Source: JAHEDT01 sp963825615 (GTDB lineage Bacteria; Desulfobacterota; Desulfuromonadia; Desulfuromonadales; BM103). Taken from it: DNA of 64,000 bases. Shown here in pieces: positions 46,445 through 56,290 of the stretch. The stretch spans positions 839,323 through 903,322 of the forward strand of contig CAWGTV010000008.1 in the NCBI GenBank assembly GCA_963825615.1. The letters run 5' to 3'. A model generated the notes under the pieces. It saw only the letters and a program-made list of their open reading frames with translations, was not told where the DNA came from and did not search any database. The position numbers and the translations under genes are program-made. How positions within the stretch are numbered: position 1 is the first letter of the stretch; each line of letters opens with the position of its first letter.

Positions 46445-47218
46445 TCAGACCTCAACACTTTTCGGCAACAATTGGGCGAGACAACCACCGTCAATGTTAA
46501 TCGTTTGACCCGTTATATAAGCGGCGTCAGAACTGGCCAGGAAGAGAGCTAATCGGGCAACTTCATTTTCTGATACTCCTCGTCGAAGCGGAATGTTGGC
46601 TTTTCGTTGCTCGATTTGCTCGTCGGCAATATTATCCCAGCGCTCCGTGACAATATATCCAGGTGCAAGTGTATTTACTGTAATGTTAAACGGAGCCAAT
46701 TCGAGTGAGAGGGCACGGGTAAATGCATCAATCCCACCTTTACTTGTAATATAGGCTATACGACCACGAATTGCTTGAGTGGCTGTTAACGACCCCATAT
46801 TGATTATTGACCCGCAACCATTGTCTATCATTTGTTTGGAGGCAGCAAGACAACATAAAAACAATCCCTTCAAATTGACGGCCATTACGTTGTCCCACTC
46901 ATCGAGAGGTGTCTCCTGAAAGGAATACCCCAACCCCTGATTGCAGGAATTGTTCACTAATACATCTAAGTTCCCATTTGTGGATTTTATGACTCCAAAC
47001 ATCTCCCGGACGTTATCTGGTTTTGAGATATCACCAGGCAAAGAGTAGGCTTTTCCGGGCCCAATAGCTGTCAACGCTTCTGAAGCACCATCGACCTCAT
47101 CCGGCGACCTGCCATTTACATAGACAAAAGCGCCTTCATGGACAAATTCCTTTGCAATCGCATATCCTGTACGCTTGGTTGAGCCCGTAACAAGCACCGA
47201 TTTATTTGCATATCTCAT
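46445..47218 (-). CDS. SDR-family oxidoreductase
   Basis: This 257-aa classical short-chain dehydrogenase has an N-terminal Rossmann motif VTGSTKRTGYAIA, an NNSCNQG-type motif at about residue 88, catalytic Ser in INMGSLTATQ, YITSK (YxxxK) and an IDGG end motif. It starts at ATG 47218, overlapping the MBL gene by 17 bp, and is the distal gene of the sugar-acid operon. The substrate is likely a sugar acid or keto-sugar acid, inferred from neighbours. Confidence 0.88.
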   Translation of the reverse strand: MRYANKSVLVTGSTKRTGYAIAKEFVHEGAFVYVNGRSPDEVDGASEALTAIGPGKAYSLPGDISKPDNVREMFGVIKSTNGNLDVLVNNSCNQGLGYSFQETPLDEWDNVMAVNLKGLFLCCLAASKQMIDNGCGSIINMGSLTATQAIRGRIAYITSKGGIDAFTRALSLELAPFNITVNTLAPGYIVTERWDNIADEQIEQRKANIPLRRGVSENEVARLALFLASSDAAYITGQTINIDGGCLAQLLPKSVEV

Positions 47219-47972
47219 ATTGTAATGAATCCTCTTTTTTGCTCAGCACAAGCGAATTGCCAGCCACCATCGGAATCAGGCTAAAATTATGTCCATCATT
47301 TTTATTATAGGTCTCTTCAATTTCTTTCATCGGGATGTATAAAGCCTTCCAGAGATCCCAGTGTATGGGAACGAGTGCCTGACAGCCTAAGTCGTTTGCA
47401 GCCATGAACATTTCTTCAGGAGACATGTAGAGTTTCCGGCCACTGCTCAAGAGTGCTATATCAATATTCATCTGTTCTGCGAGCCTAGTATAGTCACCGC
47501 TATAGTGGCTGTCTCCCGCATGAAGAATTGATAGTTTTTTTTGTCTGAGCACTATACCAAGCGCATAGGGTTCGTAAGGATCATAAAGGGACACCGCCTG
47601 AAGTTCTAATGTGCCCAGGTCTGTTTTATCACCCGCGTCGAGACACGTCATCCTCTCGTCAGCCACACCTGCCTCCATAATGGACTCTATGGAAGATTGG
47701 GGACCGAGAAAGCGGCATGAAGAATTTTGAGCCAAATATGTAATCAACTTTGGTTCACAATGGTCCAGGTGTCCATGGGTTGAAATCAGATAATCTATAC
47801 CGGCTAAATCCTCATAACCGACAGGCGGGGGAGACCGTCGCTCAAAGCCTTGTTTCGCATCTCCACCGAGGTACGGGTCTATCGCAGCCGTCGTGCCGGC
47901 TGTTTCAACTAAAAATCCAGCACCACCGAGAAAAGTCAACTTCAGTTGTTCTTTAGAAATAAGGTTCTTCAT
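47202..47972 (-). CDS. UlaG-like MBL-fold hydrolase
   Basis: The 256-aa metallo-beta-lactamase-fold protein has LTFLGGAGFLVETAG at the start, the metal motif STHGHLDHCEPK (HxHxDH), LHAGDSHYSGDY and VPIHWDLW. It resembles L-ascorbate-6-phosphate lactonase UlaG-type proteins, which hydrolyse sugar-acid lactones. It overlaps the SDR gene and the end of the dehydratase gene by about 20 bp each, hence a coupled operon. Activity inferred. Confidence 0.85.
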   Translation of the reverse strand: MKNLISKEQLKLTFLGGAGFLVETAGTTAAIDPYLGGDAKQGFERRSPPPVGYEDLAGIDYLISTHGHLDHCEPKLITYLAQNSSCRFLGPQSSIESIMEAGVADERMTCLDAGDKTDLGTLELQAVSLYDPYEPYALGIVLRQKKLSILHAGDSHYSGDYTRLAEQMNIDIALLSSGRKLYMSPEEMFMAANDLGCQALVPIHWDLWKALYIPMKEIEETYNKNDGHNFSLIPMVAGNSLVLSKKEDSLQYEICK

Positions 47973-49114
47973 CTGGTGGCCTGATGTCTGTTAATTTTCC
48001 TGAATAGTGGCGCAGATCAACCGCTTTATATGGAAACCTGTTGAGATTTTCAGTTTTGATATCGACGCCTAGCCCTGGTTTTTCAGGGATCTTTAGGAGC
48101 CCGTCACTGAAGCATAATTCTTCATCGACAACTTCTTTTCTCCAGGGAACGTCAGTGGCCATGATCTCATGAATCACATAGTTGGGAGTGCACGCCGCCA
48201 ATTGAAGCGTCGCCGCATTGGCAATAGGTCCGCTTGGGTTGTGTGCGGCAAACCCGACATAACGGGCCTGTGCCATTGCAGCAATTTTTTTGCACTGGAG
48301 AAGCCCCCCGGCATGGCTGATATCTGGTTGAACATAGTCCACGCATTGATTACTCAAGAGTTGATCGAAACCGAAAATGGTGTACATCCGCTCACCAGCG
48401 GCTATGGGGACTGGTGATTTGCTCCGTAATTCAGACATGATTGCCGGATTGTCTGGAGGTATCGGCTCCTCGAAGAAATAGGGATCATATTCTTCGAGTT
48501 TGCGAGCAATGCGCAACGCTGTCGGTAAATTAAACCTGCCGTGGCCTTCGATCAATAGATCGATTTCATCTCCAACCGCATCCTTCACTGCTTTCACACA
48601 TTCAAGCGCAAAACTCAGATCAAGCTTGGAAATCTCCATGTAGGATTTACCGAATGGGTCCCATTTTAAGTGCTTTGAAACCCCGATCTTTGGCTCGCGT
48701 GGCTGCTTCAGCGAAATGCTCAGGCTGAGTCGATCCTTTAAACCAGCCGTTGGCGTACAATTTCACCTTATCGTTTACTTTGCCGCCAAGCAATTGATAG
48801 ACAGGAACACCGAGATGTTTACCAAGTATATCCCACAAGGCCATTTCGATACCGGATATTGCACTCATTAGAACTGGTCCGACTCGCCAGTAGCTGTCCC
48901 GAAACATATTCTCATAATGCGCTTCTATGTCACGGGGATCCTTGTCGATTAAATATCGCTCCAATTCATGGATCGAAGCGACAACCGCATGTGCCTTATA
49001 CTCCAGAGAAGATTCACCCCAGCCAATAATTCCTTGATCGGTATGAACGGCGACGAAAACCCAATTGAGCCGATAGGCGTTAACGATGAACGTTTCTATT
49101 TTAGTTATCTTCAA
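47953..49114 (-). pseudogene. Mandelate racemase/galactonate-dehydratase-type enolase-superfamily enzyme, one frameshift
   Basis: The N-terminal part from ATG 49114 (MKITKIETFIVNAYRLNWVFVAVHTDQGIIGWGESS) extends to FKALKMGP near 48655. It then shifts frame and resumes as GKSYMEISKLDLSFALECVKAVKDAVGDEIDLLIEGHGRFNLPTALRIARKLEEYDPYFFEEPIPPDN with the enolase-fold metal ligands. The active-site His lies in QPDISHAGGL, and the C-terminal residues are present. About 388 aa if repaired. The family dehydrates or isomerises sugar acids. It is the central catabolic enzyme of this operon. Confidence 0.85.
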
Positions 49115-49149
49115 GTTAGTTCCCTATTGGTGTTGTTACTATATTTCTA

Positions 49150-49911
49150 TCACCGCATGAGCATACCGCCATTTACATCCAGCGTGGCTCCGGTGATGTA
49201 TCCCGCCTCATCACTGACCAAGAAATGAACAGCATTGGCAATATCCTCAACTTTACCAAGCCCAAGTGGCACCTTAGCTTCAAGTTCAGCAATTTTTTTG
49301 GGTCCGTGTACTTCCTTGAGCATATCGGTTTCTATGATACCGGGTGCAATTGCATTAACGGTTATCCCATACTTTGCCCCGGTCCGAGCCAGGGTTTTGG
49401 TAAATCCGAGCTGACCACTTTTGGTGGCGGCATAGTGAACATGACCAAATAATGCACCTTGATGACCAACCATTGAACTGATCTGGATAATCCTTCCCCA
49501 CCTGTGCCGCTTCATCAACTCGAACGCTTTTTTGCTGCACAGGTAATTACTCGTCAAATTCACATCGAGTACCCTTTGCCAGTCCTCAAGTGTCATTTCC
49601 TCGATATCTTTATCCTGGGTTATGCCGGCGTTATTAACCAGGATGTCTAAGCGCCCAATGTCTTGGTTAATGGTCGTAAACATTTCATCAACATCTTCAG
49701 GAATCGATACATCGGCAACAATTAGCCTTGATTCTGCTGAAAAGGAACGCAACTCGTTTTTGAGGGAAACTGCATCAGCCGATTCAGCACGGACATTGGC
49801 GAATACGATTGCGCCAGACTGAGCTAGATTGAGGGCAATACCTCTTCCGAGGCCTCGTGCGGCGCCAGTTACCAAAACAATCTTGGCAGACACATCAAAT
49901 CGTGGATTCAT
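49150..49911 (-). CDS. SDR-family oxidoreductase (FabG-like)
   Basis: The 253-aa SDR contains VTGAARGLGRGIALNLA, NNAGITQDK, ISSMVGHQGALFGHVHYAATKSGQLGF (catalytic Tyr and Lys), GIIETDM and ITGATLDVNGG. ATG 49911, 36 bp before the dehydratase gene's start. It is probably a dehydrogenase for the sugar-acid pathway. Substrate inferred from context only. Confidence 0.88.
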   Translation of the reverse strand: MNPRFDVSAKIVLVTGAARGLGRGIALNLAQSGAIVFANVRAESADAVSLKNELRSFSAESRLIVADVSIPEDVDEMFTTINQDIGRLDILVNNAGITQDKDIEEMTLEDWQRVLDVNLTSNYLCSKKAFELMKRHRWGRIIQISSMVGHQGALFGHVHYAATKSGQLGFTKTLARTGAKYGITVNAIAPGIIETDMLKEVHGPKKIAELEAKVPLGLGKVEDIANAVHFLVSDEAGYITGATLDVNGGMLMR

Positions 49912-49959
49912 TTCTATTCAGCTCCAAGAATATCTTGCAGAGTTTATTGGTGTCACTCT

Positions 49960-51240
49960 TCAACCAAGAATCAGATTGGGAAGCCAGAGCGTCAAAAAGG
50001 GAAGAAATGCGCAAGCCAGAATGACCACTATCATCAGGACAACAAATACCCAGATAATCCTTGTCACTTCATGATAAGCAACATCGCCCACCTGGCAGCT
50101 TACCAATAGCAAAATTCCGACTGGTGGTGTAATGGCCCCAACCATGATGCAGAGTATTACCAGCATAGCGAATTGGATTGGATCAATCCCGATGGCGTTG
50201 GTTATTGGCACGAATACCGGTACAAGAATTACCATCGCCGCCAAACCATCGAGAAACAAACCGATCAAAACGAGGATCAGGACTACAGCCAGCATCACCG
50301 TTATCTGGTCGTCACCGAATCCTGTAATAAGCACCGCAAGATCGTTGGGAACTCTGCCGACCGCCAGCACCCAGCCTATTACAGAGGCCGTTGAGATGGT
50401 GAAGAGAATCACACCGACATTGGTTGCCGTTTGGTTGCATGCCTGTAACAATTTTCGCCAGTTCAATTCGCCATATATCACTCCGAGAACAGCCGAGTAG
50501 GCAACAACGATTGCGCCGGCTTCTGTAGCCCCGAAATAGCCACCGACAACACCGAGAAATATTATCGCCGGAGCACCCAGAGGACCAATTGATTCAACGA
50601 ATACCTTGAAGAGGTTTATAAAACCTTCCCAGTTGCTTCTTGGATAACCTCTTGCCACAGAATAGAAGATAACAAGCAGCATCATCAAGAAAGCGATGAC
50701 AAGGCCCGGCACAACCCCTGCCAGGAATAGTTTGCCGATGGAGATATTGGTCATCGCTGCATAAATAATCATAACGATACTGGGCGGCAGTATTGGACCA
50801 AGAGTTGATGATGCCGCAGTCAGGGCGACGGCAAAATTAGGATCGTACCCTTCCTTTTTCATGGCGGGAATAATGATTCGTCCAATGCCGGCCGCGTCTG
50901 CTGTTGCGGAACCTGAAATGCCTGCAAAGAAGACACTTGCCATAACATTTACTAATCCAAGTCCGCCACGTATCCAACCAACCAGTGCCTTGGAAAGATT
51001 GATCAAGCGATCCGTTATTCCACCCGAGTTCATTAGCTCACCGGCTAAAATAAAGAGGGGAACGGCGACCAGCGGGAACTTATCCACCGAATTTACAATC
51101 CGCTGTGATACGATTTCCAGCGGTATATGCGGTAAAAAAAACGACATGGTGATGAGAGCGCTGAGTCCCAGCGATACAGCAATTGGAACACCTATTACCG
51201 CAAGCAAACCAGCGACGAATAAAACGGTCATAAGCATCAT
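49960..51240 (-). CDS. TRAP transporter large permease (DctM type)
   Basis: The 426-aa protein has about 12 hydrophobic segments; the family fingerprint is seen in FAGISGSATADAAGIGRIIIPAMKKEGYDPNFAVALTAASSTLGPILPPS and AITPPVGILLLVSCQVG. It is the translocation subunit, which imports an organic acid together with sodium. It begins 1 bp upstream of the stop of the small permease gene (overlap), as is typical for TRAP operons. Confidence 0.94.
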   Translation of the reverse strand: MMLMTVLFVAGLLAVIGVPIAVSLGLSALITMSFFLPHIPLEIVSQRIVNSVDKFPLVAVPLFILAGELMNSGGITDRLINLSKALVGWIRGGLGLVNVMASVFFAGISGSATADAAGIGRIIIPAMKKEGYDPNFAVALTAASSTLGPILPPSIVMIIYAAMTNISIGKLFLAGVVPGLVIAFLMMLLVIFYSVARGYPRSNWEGFINLFKVFVESIGPLGAPAIIFLGVVGGYFGATEAGAIVVAYSAVLGVIYGELNWRKLLQACNQTATNVGVILFTISTASVIGWVLAVGRVPNDLAVLITGFGDDQITVMLAVVLILVLIGLFLDGLAAMVILVPVFVPITNAIGIDPIQFAMLVILCIMVGAITPPVGILLLVSCQVGDVAYHEVTRIIWVFVVLMIVVILACAFLPFLTLWLPNLILG

Positions 51241-51755
51241 GATGACAGTGCCTCATCGTTGATATATTTGGGTTCATCTCTCCAGCCATATGCCATGTAT
51301 TTCAACACCATTGTTATCAGAACCAGCATACTGAACAAGGGTAATGCCATGTACATGTAGCCATATGGTATTTTTAATGCGGCGATAAGCTGCCCCATCT
51401 GAGACATACCTAATTTGAAGCCGAAAAATCCTACTAGTGTGGTAAATACGGCAATGATTAGATCAACGACAACTGTGAGTCCTATGTATAGCTGACTTGA
51501 GGCCTTTGATCGAAAGTCGAAAAGGATAAAATGCAATCGCTTAGGTATAGCATAAGCTGCTGAAATGAAACTTGCATATACAAGCAGAAAGATTGAAATC
51601 TCCGATGCGGAAATGATAGATACATCGAAAATGTTTCGTGAAACAATGTCTCCAAAAACGACAATGAAGATGCCCAGGATCATTACCCCAGCAAATTTGT
51701 TCATCCATTCAGTAATACTTATATACAGGTTTTCTGCTGTCATTTTCCAACCCAA
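51237..51755 (-). CDS. TRAP transporter small permease (DctQ type)
   Basis: The 172-aa protein has four membrane helices (MNKFAGVMILGIFIVVFGDIVSRN, ISIFLLVYASFISAAYAI, LYIGLTVVVDLIIAVFTTLVGFFGF, MYMALPLFSMLVLITMVLKYM). It forms the complex with DctM. Start ATG 51755 or 51743. The family call is certain from position and topology. Confidence 0.92.
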   Translation of the reverse strand: MGWKMTAENLYISITEWMNKFAGVMILGIFIVVFGDIVSRNIFDVSIISASEISIFLLVYASFISAAYAIPKRLHFILFDFRSKASSQLYIGLTVVVDLIIAVFTTLVGFFGFKLGMSQMGQLIAALKIPYGYMYMALPLFSMLVLITMVLKYMAYGWRDEPKYINDEALSS

Positions 51756-51814
51756 TCAGGGGTGACCGTAGTAAATTTCATCCGATCACCCGTCTGCCTG
51801 AATATGCCGACAGA

Positions 51815-52804
51815 TTATCGGCTGGCTTCGATCGCTTTAAGTAGTGGATCTGTATTATCAACGTCTTTGAGGATTTCCGGCCACGCACCAGAAAGAGCTT
51901 CTGTTAATGGGGCTTTTTCAATCTCAAGGATGGTAAGACCTTTCTCTTCTAGCTCTTTGTAAGCGTTCTCATTCAACTCGATCTGGCGGGGAGCCCCATC
52001 GGTACGAAACGATTGTGCACAGGTTTCTACAACTTCCTTTTCTGCATCTGACAAAGCCGCGTAACTCTTCTCTCCGATTACCATCATCATCAGGTTGTAC
52101 ATGTGCCCTGAACGAGTGATATATTTGGCGACCTCATATGATTTGCTGCTGAGGAAACCCTCCGGTGATGATTCCATACCTTCAACAAGACCTGATTGCA
52201 TGGCGGTGTAGACCTCACTCCAGGGCACTGATACCGGGACAGCTCCCAGGGTTTTAAACATGGTTACCCAGATCGGGATCGGCGGTGAGCGAAACTTCAT
52301 GCCTTTAAAATCACCAATCTCCTTTACTGGTTTGTCAATGGTCATAAAATCCCGAAAACCGTTATGCATGAAAGCCAGTACTCTAATGTCCTGTCCTTTC
52401 TGGATCAGTTCTTTTGTAATTTTACCTGCTTCTCCGTCCATGGCACGTTCTGCATGAACCCAATCCTTGAAAAGGAAAGGAAGCTGCCAAACCGTCAACT
52501 CTGGCTGAACATTTGACATATAGGCCGTGTCCGTAATGGTCATGGCTATCGCACCGAGACTGATTTGTTCGATAATCTCCCGGGCAGTGCCAATCTGACC
52601 TGCAGGGTAATGATCGACCGTCATCTCCACCGCCTTTGAACCTTCTACACAGGCCTTGAATTCTTCGGCTAGTTTAGAGTTGAGCGAATCCACAGCACTG
52701 TGCTGGGCCAGGGTAATTGCTGTTTTTGCATCGACCTGCACTGGCCAGCTCATTCCAAAAGTGGCCGCGATAACACCTGCGGCGAGCATGATTTTCCAAT
52801 TCAT
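51815..52804 (-). CDS. TRAP transporter substrate-binding protein (DctP type)
   Basis: The 329-aa protein starts with a signal peptide (MNWKIMLAAGVIAATFGMSWPVQVDA). The mature part shows DctP landmarks: AREIIEQISLGAIAMTITDTAYM, VLAFMHNGFRDFMT, KGMKFRSPPIPIWVTMFKTLGAVPVSVPWSEVYTAMQSGLVEGMESSPEG. The GMKFRSP Arg is the usual carboxylate anchor. Periplasmic binder for a sugar acid or other organic acid. Behind AAGGAGG. Confidence 0.95.
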   Translation of the reverse strand: MNWKIMLAAGVIAATFGMSWPVQVDAKTAITLAQHSAVDSLNSKLAEEFKACVEGSKAVEMTVDHYPAGQIGTAREIIEQISLGAIAMTITDTAYMSNVQPELTVWQLPFLFKDWVHAERAMDGEAGKITKELIQKGQDIRVLAFMHNGFRDFMTIDKPVKEIGDFKGMKFRSPPIPIWVTMFKTLGAVPVSVPWSEVYTAMQSGLVEGMESSPEGFLSSKSYEVAKYITRSGHMYNLMMMVIGEKSYAALSDAEKEVVETCAQSFRTDGAPRQIELNENAYKELEEKGLTILEIEKAPLTEALSGAWPEILKDVDNTDPLLKAIEASR

Positions 52805-52869
52805 TGTACAACCTCCTTGTTTAAGTGTTATCTGGAGATGATGGCGATGCTGCCATAGTCTCTACCAGC

Positions 52870-52895
52870 GTTCTGCAATTTCATAAAATCGCAGA
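52870..52895. promoter_or_regulatory. Imperfect palindrome upstream of the TRAP operon
   Basis: TTCTGCAATTTC and AAATCGCAGAA face each other around ATAA, between the end of the GntR gene and the dctP start. It could be an operator or a weak terminator. Confidence 0.4.
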
Positions 52896-52913
52896 ATATC
52901 TCTCTAGAAAATT

Positions 52914-53564
52914 TCATGTTTTTTTCATACGAGCAATGAGGTCGACTTTCGCCCCTTGAGCATGTTTTTTTGCCAACTTCTCCGCCAAATCAGGTTTGTT
53001 GCCGGTTATTGCTTCTATGATTCTCTGATGCTCATCGATCAATTTGAGGGGCCGTTGAGTGCCGTATCCATAGACTCTTCGTAATCCGATGAGCAGCCCA
53101 ACATATCGTTCGTATATCTCAAGAGCATCAGGGTTATCCGCCAATCTATACAATGTTGTATGAAATTCATTGTCCAGGCTGACAATCTTGAGATATTGGT
53201 CTTTGTGAATTACTTTCTGTAGTTTCAGGTGAATCTTCTCAAGGGAGTTGAAATTTTGTTCCTCATATTTTTCGGCACTGAGTCGTGCAAGTAGACCTTC
53301 GATAACAGTCCGAATATCATAGATATTGATGATGAGTTTGCTGTCCAGTACACGAGTAACTGCACCTTTGTGAGGGAGAATATCAATAAGTCCTTCACCC
53401 TTCAGCCATTGAAAGGCTTCTCTTACAGGCTGATGGCTAACATTGAAGCGAGTAGCGATCTCTTGGATAGTTATCCGTGATCCACCGTTTATTTCACCTG
53501 ATATAATCTCTTCTCTGAGTCTATCTCTCAGAAGCTCATAGGCTGGGGCATTGATTTGGGGCAT
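52914..53564 (-). CDS. GntR-family regulator with FCD domain
   Basis: This 216-aa protein has a winged HTH (ELLRDRLREEIISGEINGGSRITIQEIATRFNVSHQPVREAFQWLKGEGLIDILPHKGAVTRV) and a C-terminal all-helical FCD domain with metal-binding His residues (LDNEFHTTLYRLA, LIDEHQRIIEAI). FadR-subfamily regulators sense organic or sugar acids. It lies directly upstream of the TRAP operon on the same strand, which it very likely controls. Confidence 0.92.
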   Translation of the reverse strand: MPQINAPAYELLRDRLREEIISGEINGGSRITIQEIATRFNVSHQPVREAFQWLKGEGLIDILPHKGAVTRVLDSKLIINIYDIRTVIEGLLARLSAEKYEEQNFNSLEKIHLKLQKVIHKDQYLKIVSLDNEFHTTLYRLADNPDALEIYERYVGLLIGLRRVYGYGTQRPLKLIDEHQRIIEAITGNKPDLAEKLAKKHAQGAKVDLIARMKKT

Positions 53565-53595
53565 TTGGCAACTCCCGGTTATCGTGCAATGTTTG

Positions 53596-53611
53596 ATATT
53601 TGATCAAATAT
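53596..53611. promoter_or_regulatory. 16-bp perfect palindrome before gntR
   Basis: ATATTTGATCAAATAT ends up 32 bp from the gntR start, in a very AT-rich zone. It is a good candidate operator for autoregulation. Confidence 0.5.
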
Positions 53612-54028
53612 ATAAACAAAAATATACTACATGAAAAATTCTGTCAAGAAATATTCATAAAAGGGACTCGAGTCGATCTGTGAAACGATATGGTAGGTTA
53701 AGGGACTCAACTCAAATCTTATAAAGATTCAAGCCGGATACAGATATAGACTCTTTCTCTGATATGTTACAGAGAACCTCTCAAACCCAATTAAAAAGGC
53801 TCGTATTGGCAATGTCAACCATTTAAGAAAATCTGCAAATAAGGGCTTTTCCTGTAAATATTGGGTAGGCGTTTTTCAGGGGAACTGTCAGATTTAACAG
53901 AATCTTACTGTCAATGGGTGTCAGGTCGAATCTGGATTTCTACACCTTATTTAACCTCATGGCCAACCCAGATAATCCGACCAATTATCGAAAAATTTTC
54001 TCCAGCCTCGTAATCAGGAAAATTATCT
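53612..54028. other. Gene-free stretch
   Basis: About 420 bp between the GntR operator and the end of the repressor gene. I see no gene or RNA here; it separates the sugar-acid cargo from the phage-like module. Confidence 0.5.
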
Positions 54029-54709
54029 CTATCCTGAGATCTGAATGATTAATTTTCCGCCTTGCCTGGCAAGCCTTCTTACTTTAACGGTTCCTTCTTC
54101 ACATATTGCATAGGCTTTGCCGTCAATAACGTTTCCCTGGTCATTTTCTGATAAATCAACCAGTACGATATCTCCGCCGCTGATGAATGGGGCCATCGAA
54201 TCATCATAAACCTCGAACAGGGCGAGGCTGTCTGAGTCCTTGCGCATGATCCAGTCTTTGCGAAAGGCGAAGTTGGCCTCTGTCAAATCATTGTCTTTGA
54301 GCGTTCCATGGCAGCCTGAAAGGCGGGATTTGTATTTTGGCACCAGGGCAAACCCGGGTGCAGGGTCGTTTGTGCCAATAGCGATCGCATCAAGCTCATC
54401 CTCAAAATCGACTTCCTTGATCACCTGGTAGATATTGGGGCTGCCTTTTGTTTTCATTTGTTCCGAGAGCTCAATCACTTTTCTGCCAAGCTCAAAGACG
54501 CCATCGTATTTTACGCCGAGGTAATCGGTGATTTTTCTCCTGGTCGCCTCATCCCCCTCGCGCCTGCCTTTGACGTAATCATTGAGGCTTCCCGGGGACA
54601 TGCCAAGCTTTTCGGCGAGAATTTTCTGTTTGCCGTCATAGCGTTTTGCAAGCACACAACTGATGCCGGCACTAAATAAATCTCTTATCCCAATCGGGTT
54701 TTTTCTCAT
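54029..54709 (-). CDS. XRE-type repressor with S24 (LexA/CI) peptidase domain
   Basis: Start chosen at ATG 54709 (MRKNPIGIRDLF), behind GGAGG, giving 226 aa. The N-terminal HTH is CVLAKRYDGKQKILAEKLGMSPGSLNDYVKGRREG, and the C-terminal part has the S24 fold: FEVYDDSMAPFISGGDIVLVDLSENDQGNVIDGKAYAI, with the catalytic Ser in DDSM and the Lys in GKAYA. A CI-like regulator that would lose repression on RecA-stimulated self-cleavage, so it may couple excision of the element to DNA damage. A 23-bp palindrome overlaps its promoter region. Confidence 0.9.
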   Translation of the reverse strand: MRKNPIGIRDLFSAGISCVLAKRYDGKQKILAEKLGMSPGSLNDYVKGRREGDEATRRKITDYLGVKYDGVFELGRKVIELSEQMKTKGSPNIYQVIKEVDFEDELDAIAIGTNDPAPGFALVPKYKSRLSGCHGTLKDNDLTEANFAFRKDWIMRKDSDSLALFEVYDDSMAPFISGGDIVLVDLSENDQGNVIDGKAYAICEEGTVKVRRLARQGGKLIIQISG

Positions 54710-54731
54710 GATTTCAACCTCCTTTGACCAC

Positions 54732-54754
54732 ATAATACGCAAGTTGCGTATTAT
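54732..54754. promoter_or_regulatory. 23-bp perfect palindromic operator
   Basis: ATAATACGCAA, one central G, then TTGCGTATTAT. It is centred about 35 bp upstream of the repressor start, between divergent genes, and is the natural binding site for this repressor. Confidence 0.75.
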
Positions 54755-55035
54755 TGCAAGAAAATAATTCGTTTTTTCTTTCGCAAAATTGCCGTCAATA
54801 GATAATAATGGAGGCATGAAAAGGATAAGTTAAAAAGAGTTTGCAAGTTATTTATATGATAAATCAATATCTTATTTGCGACGTTAAGAAAAAACGACGG
54901 AAATTCGGGAAGAAAAACGCGATTCGTCTATCTATGCTAAATTACGTTTTTTTTAAAGATTTGATACTTTTAAACGCCGAAATGCATGACAGAAAAAATA
55001 TTATTATGCATATTGCGCGCAAAATGGTGAATGCG

Positions 55036-55267
55036 ATGAATGAACACATGCTGCGCAGGATCATCAGGGATGAACTCGCCGCTCTTGTCGTACCGCAGCT
55101 GCTTACCCCTGAAGAGGCCTCGGAAGTCCTCAAGGTACGTGTGGTCATCCATGGCAAACTGGCGTACCCAGGGATGCGGGCCCACATACATCAGGGCCGA
55201 AGGGAAGGTGCTGTATGCGCTTGCAGATCTTCATCTGTACCTGTCGGAAAGGAAGACCAGTACATGA
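55036..55267 (+). pseudogene. Excisionase/AlpA-like HTH protein, frameshifted
   Basis: From ATG 55036 the frame reads MNEHMLRRIIRDELAALVVPQLLTPEEASEVLKV, a MerR/AlpA-type HTH start. The remaining part of this domain (SSMANWRTQGCGPTYIRAEGKVLYALADLHLYLSERKTST) is in another frame from about 55140. Repair would give an excisionase-like protein of about 75 aa, the directionality factor expected with an integrase. Confidence 0.6.
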
Positions 55268-55435
55268 AAGACTCAATTATAACAGGATGTTGTGTTGTTT
55301 CCATGATTTTAAAAACGTTTCGTGTGCTCTCAAGATTGGCGGTAGATAACTAAAACCGAATAACCTCAGGGGCACCTGGCAAGACAGGCTGGGCGCCATC
55401 CAGAAATTTCATCAAAAACGCTTTTCTACAGGTGT

Positions 55436-56148
55436 ATGTATCCAAATATGAAATTGTATTTCAGACTTAAAGAGCTGGCAGCCGGTGGCAGATAACGGAA
55501 GAAGAGATTCTTCACATGGCGGCAAAAGGGCGGGTACGGTTTTTCAACATGGTGGAGAGGGAAATCCGCTCTGGTAAACAGCGGAACGATCAGAGGAATG
55601 GCGTTTCATCAACGAGTTCATTGCTATTGACAGCAGAAAATTTGCCATTGCCGTGTTGGAAAATTTATATACTTCTTCACATGCAGGCGAGATGAGACTC
55701 CATGAAGGGTACCTGCGGGATGGCCGGAAGATACTGTTGCACTCCGAGCGCTCCTATGAAGGCTATGCCCAGATGACAGACGATCTTATTGTCGAGGACG
55801 GGGTTCTGGTTGAGGGAGCTGCGGAAATCAATCCGCCGTTGATATGCCTGGGCGACATCATCGTGCTTCCGGAAGAGGTGAAACGGATAGAGACCGCGAC
55901 GGCCGAGGGCAAAAATCGGGGCCGGGATAAAACGACCTCAGCCAAAGACCGAAAGAACAGACATCCATATCATCGGCGGGTTGCTCGACCTGGTAAAAGG
56001 TGAATACACGTGTGAGCTTCCCTTCAAGACCAATCAGGGAATAATCGATGTACTTGTAGAAAAGCTCGACGGCTTTTCCGGGATCTCGAAGCGCACACTT
56101 GAAGAGCGTTTTGCCAAGGCCAAAAAAGCTCTGTCAGAATACTACTAG
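55436..56148 (+). pseudogene. Phage-type protein of unknown function, several frameshifts
   Basis: Fragments in successive frames read MYPNMKLYFRLKELAA, WQITEEEILHMAAKGRVRFFNMVEREIRSG, then EEWRFINEFIAIDSRKFAIAVLENLYTSSHAGEMRLHEGYLRDGRKILLHSERSYEGYAQMTDDLIVEDG, and finally TDIHIIGGLLDLVKGEYTCELPFKTNQGIIDVLVEKLDGFSGISKRTLEERFAKAKKAL. The pieces follow without gap, so one gene of about 235 codons with at least three indels is likely. Proteins of this kind sit between regulator and primase genes in satellites. No family name. Confidence 0.5.
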
Positions 56149-56290
56149 CAATCAAACCCCATACCCCTTCTTTACTTGAAACAACCGCAGTTGCGGTCGA
56201 TATACCGCAGCTGCGGTGTTTTATTATTGTATCACTTCTATAGTCCTCCCAGAACCAGCACGGAACCCCTTAAACGTATCTGGAGGAACT

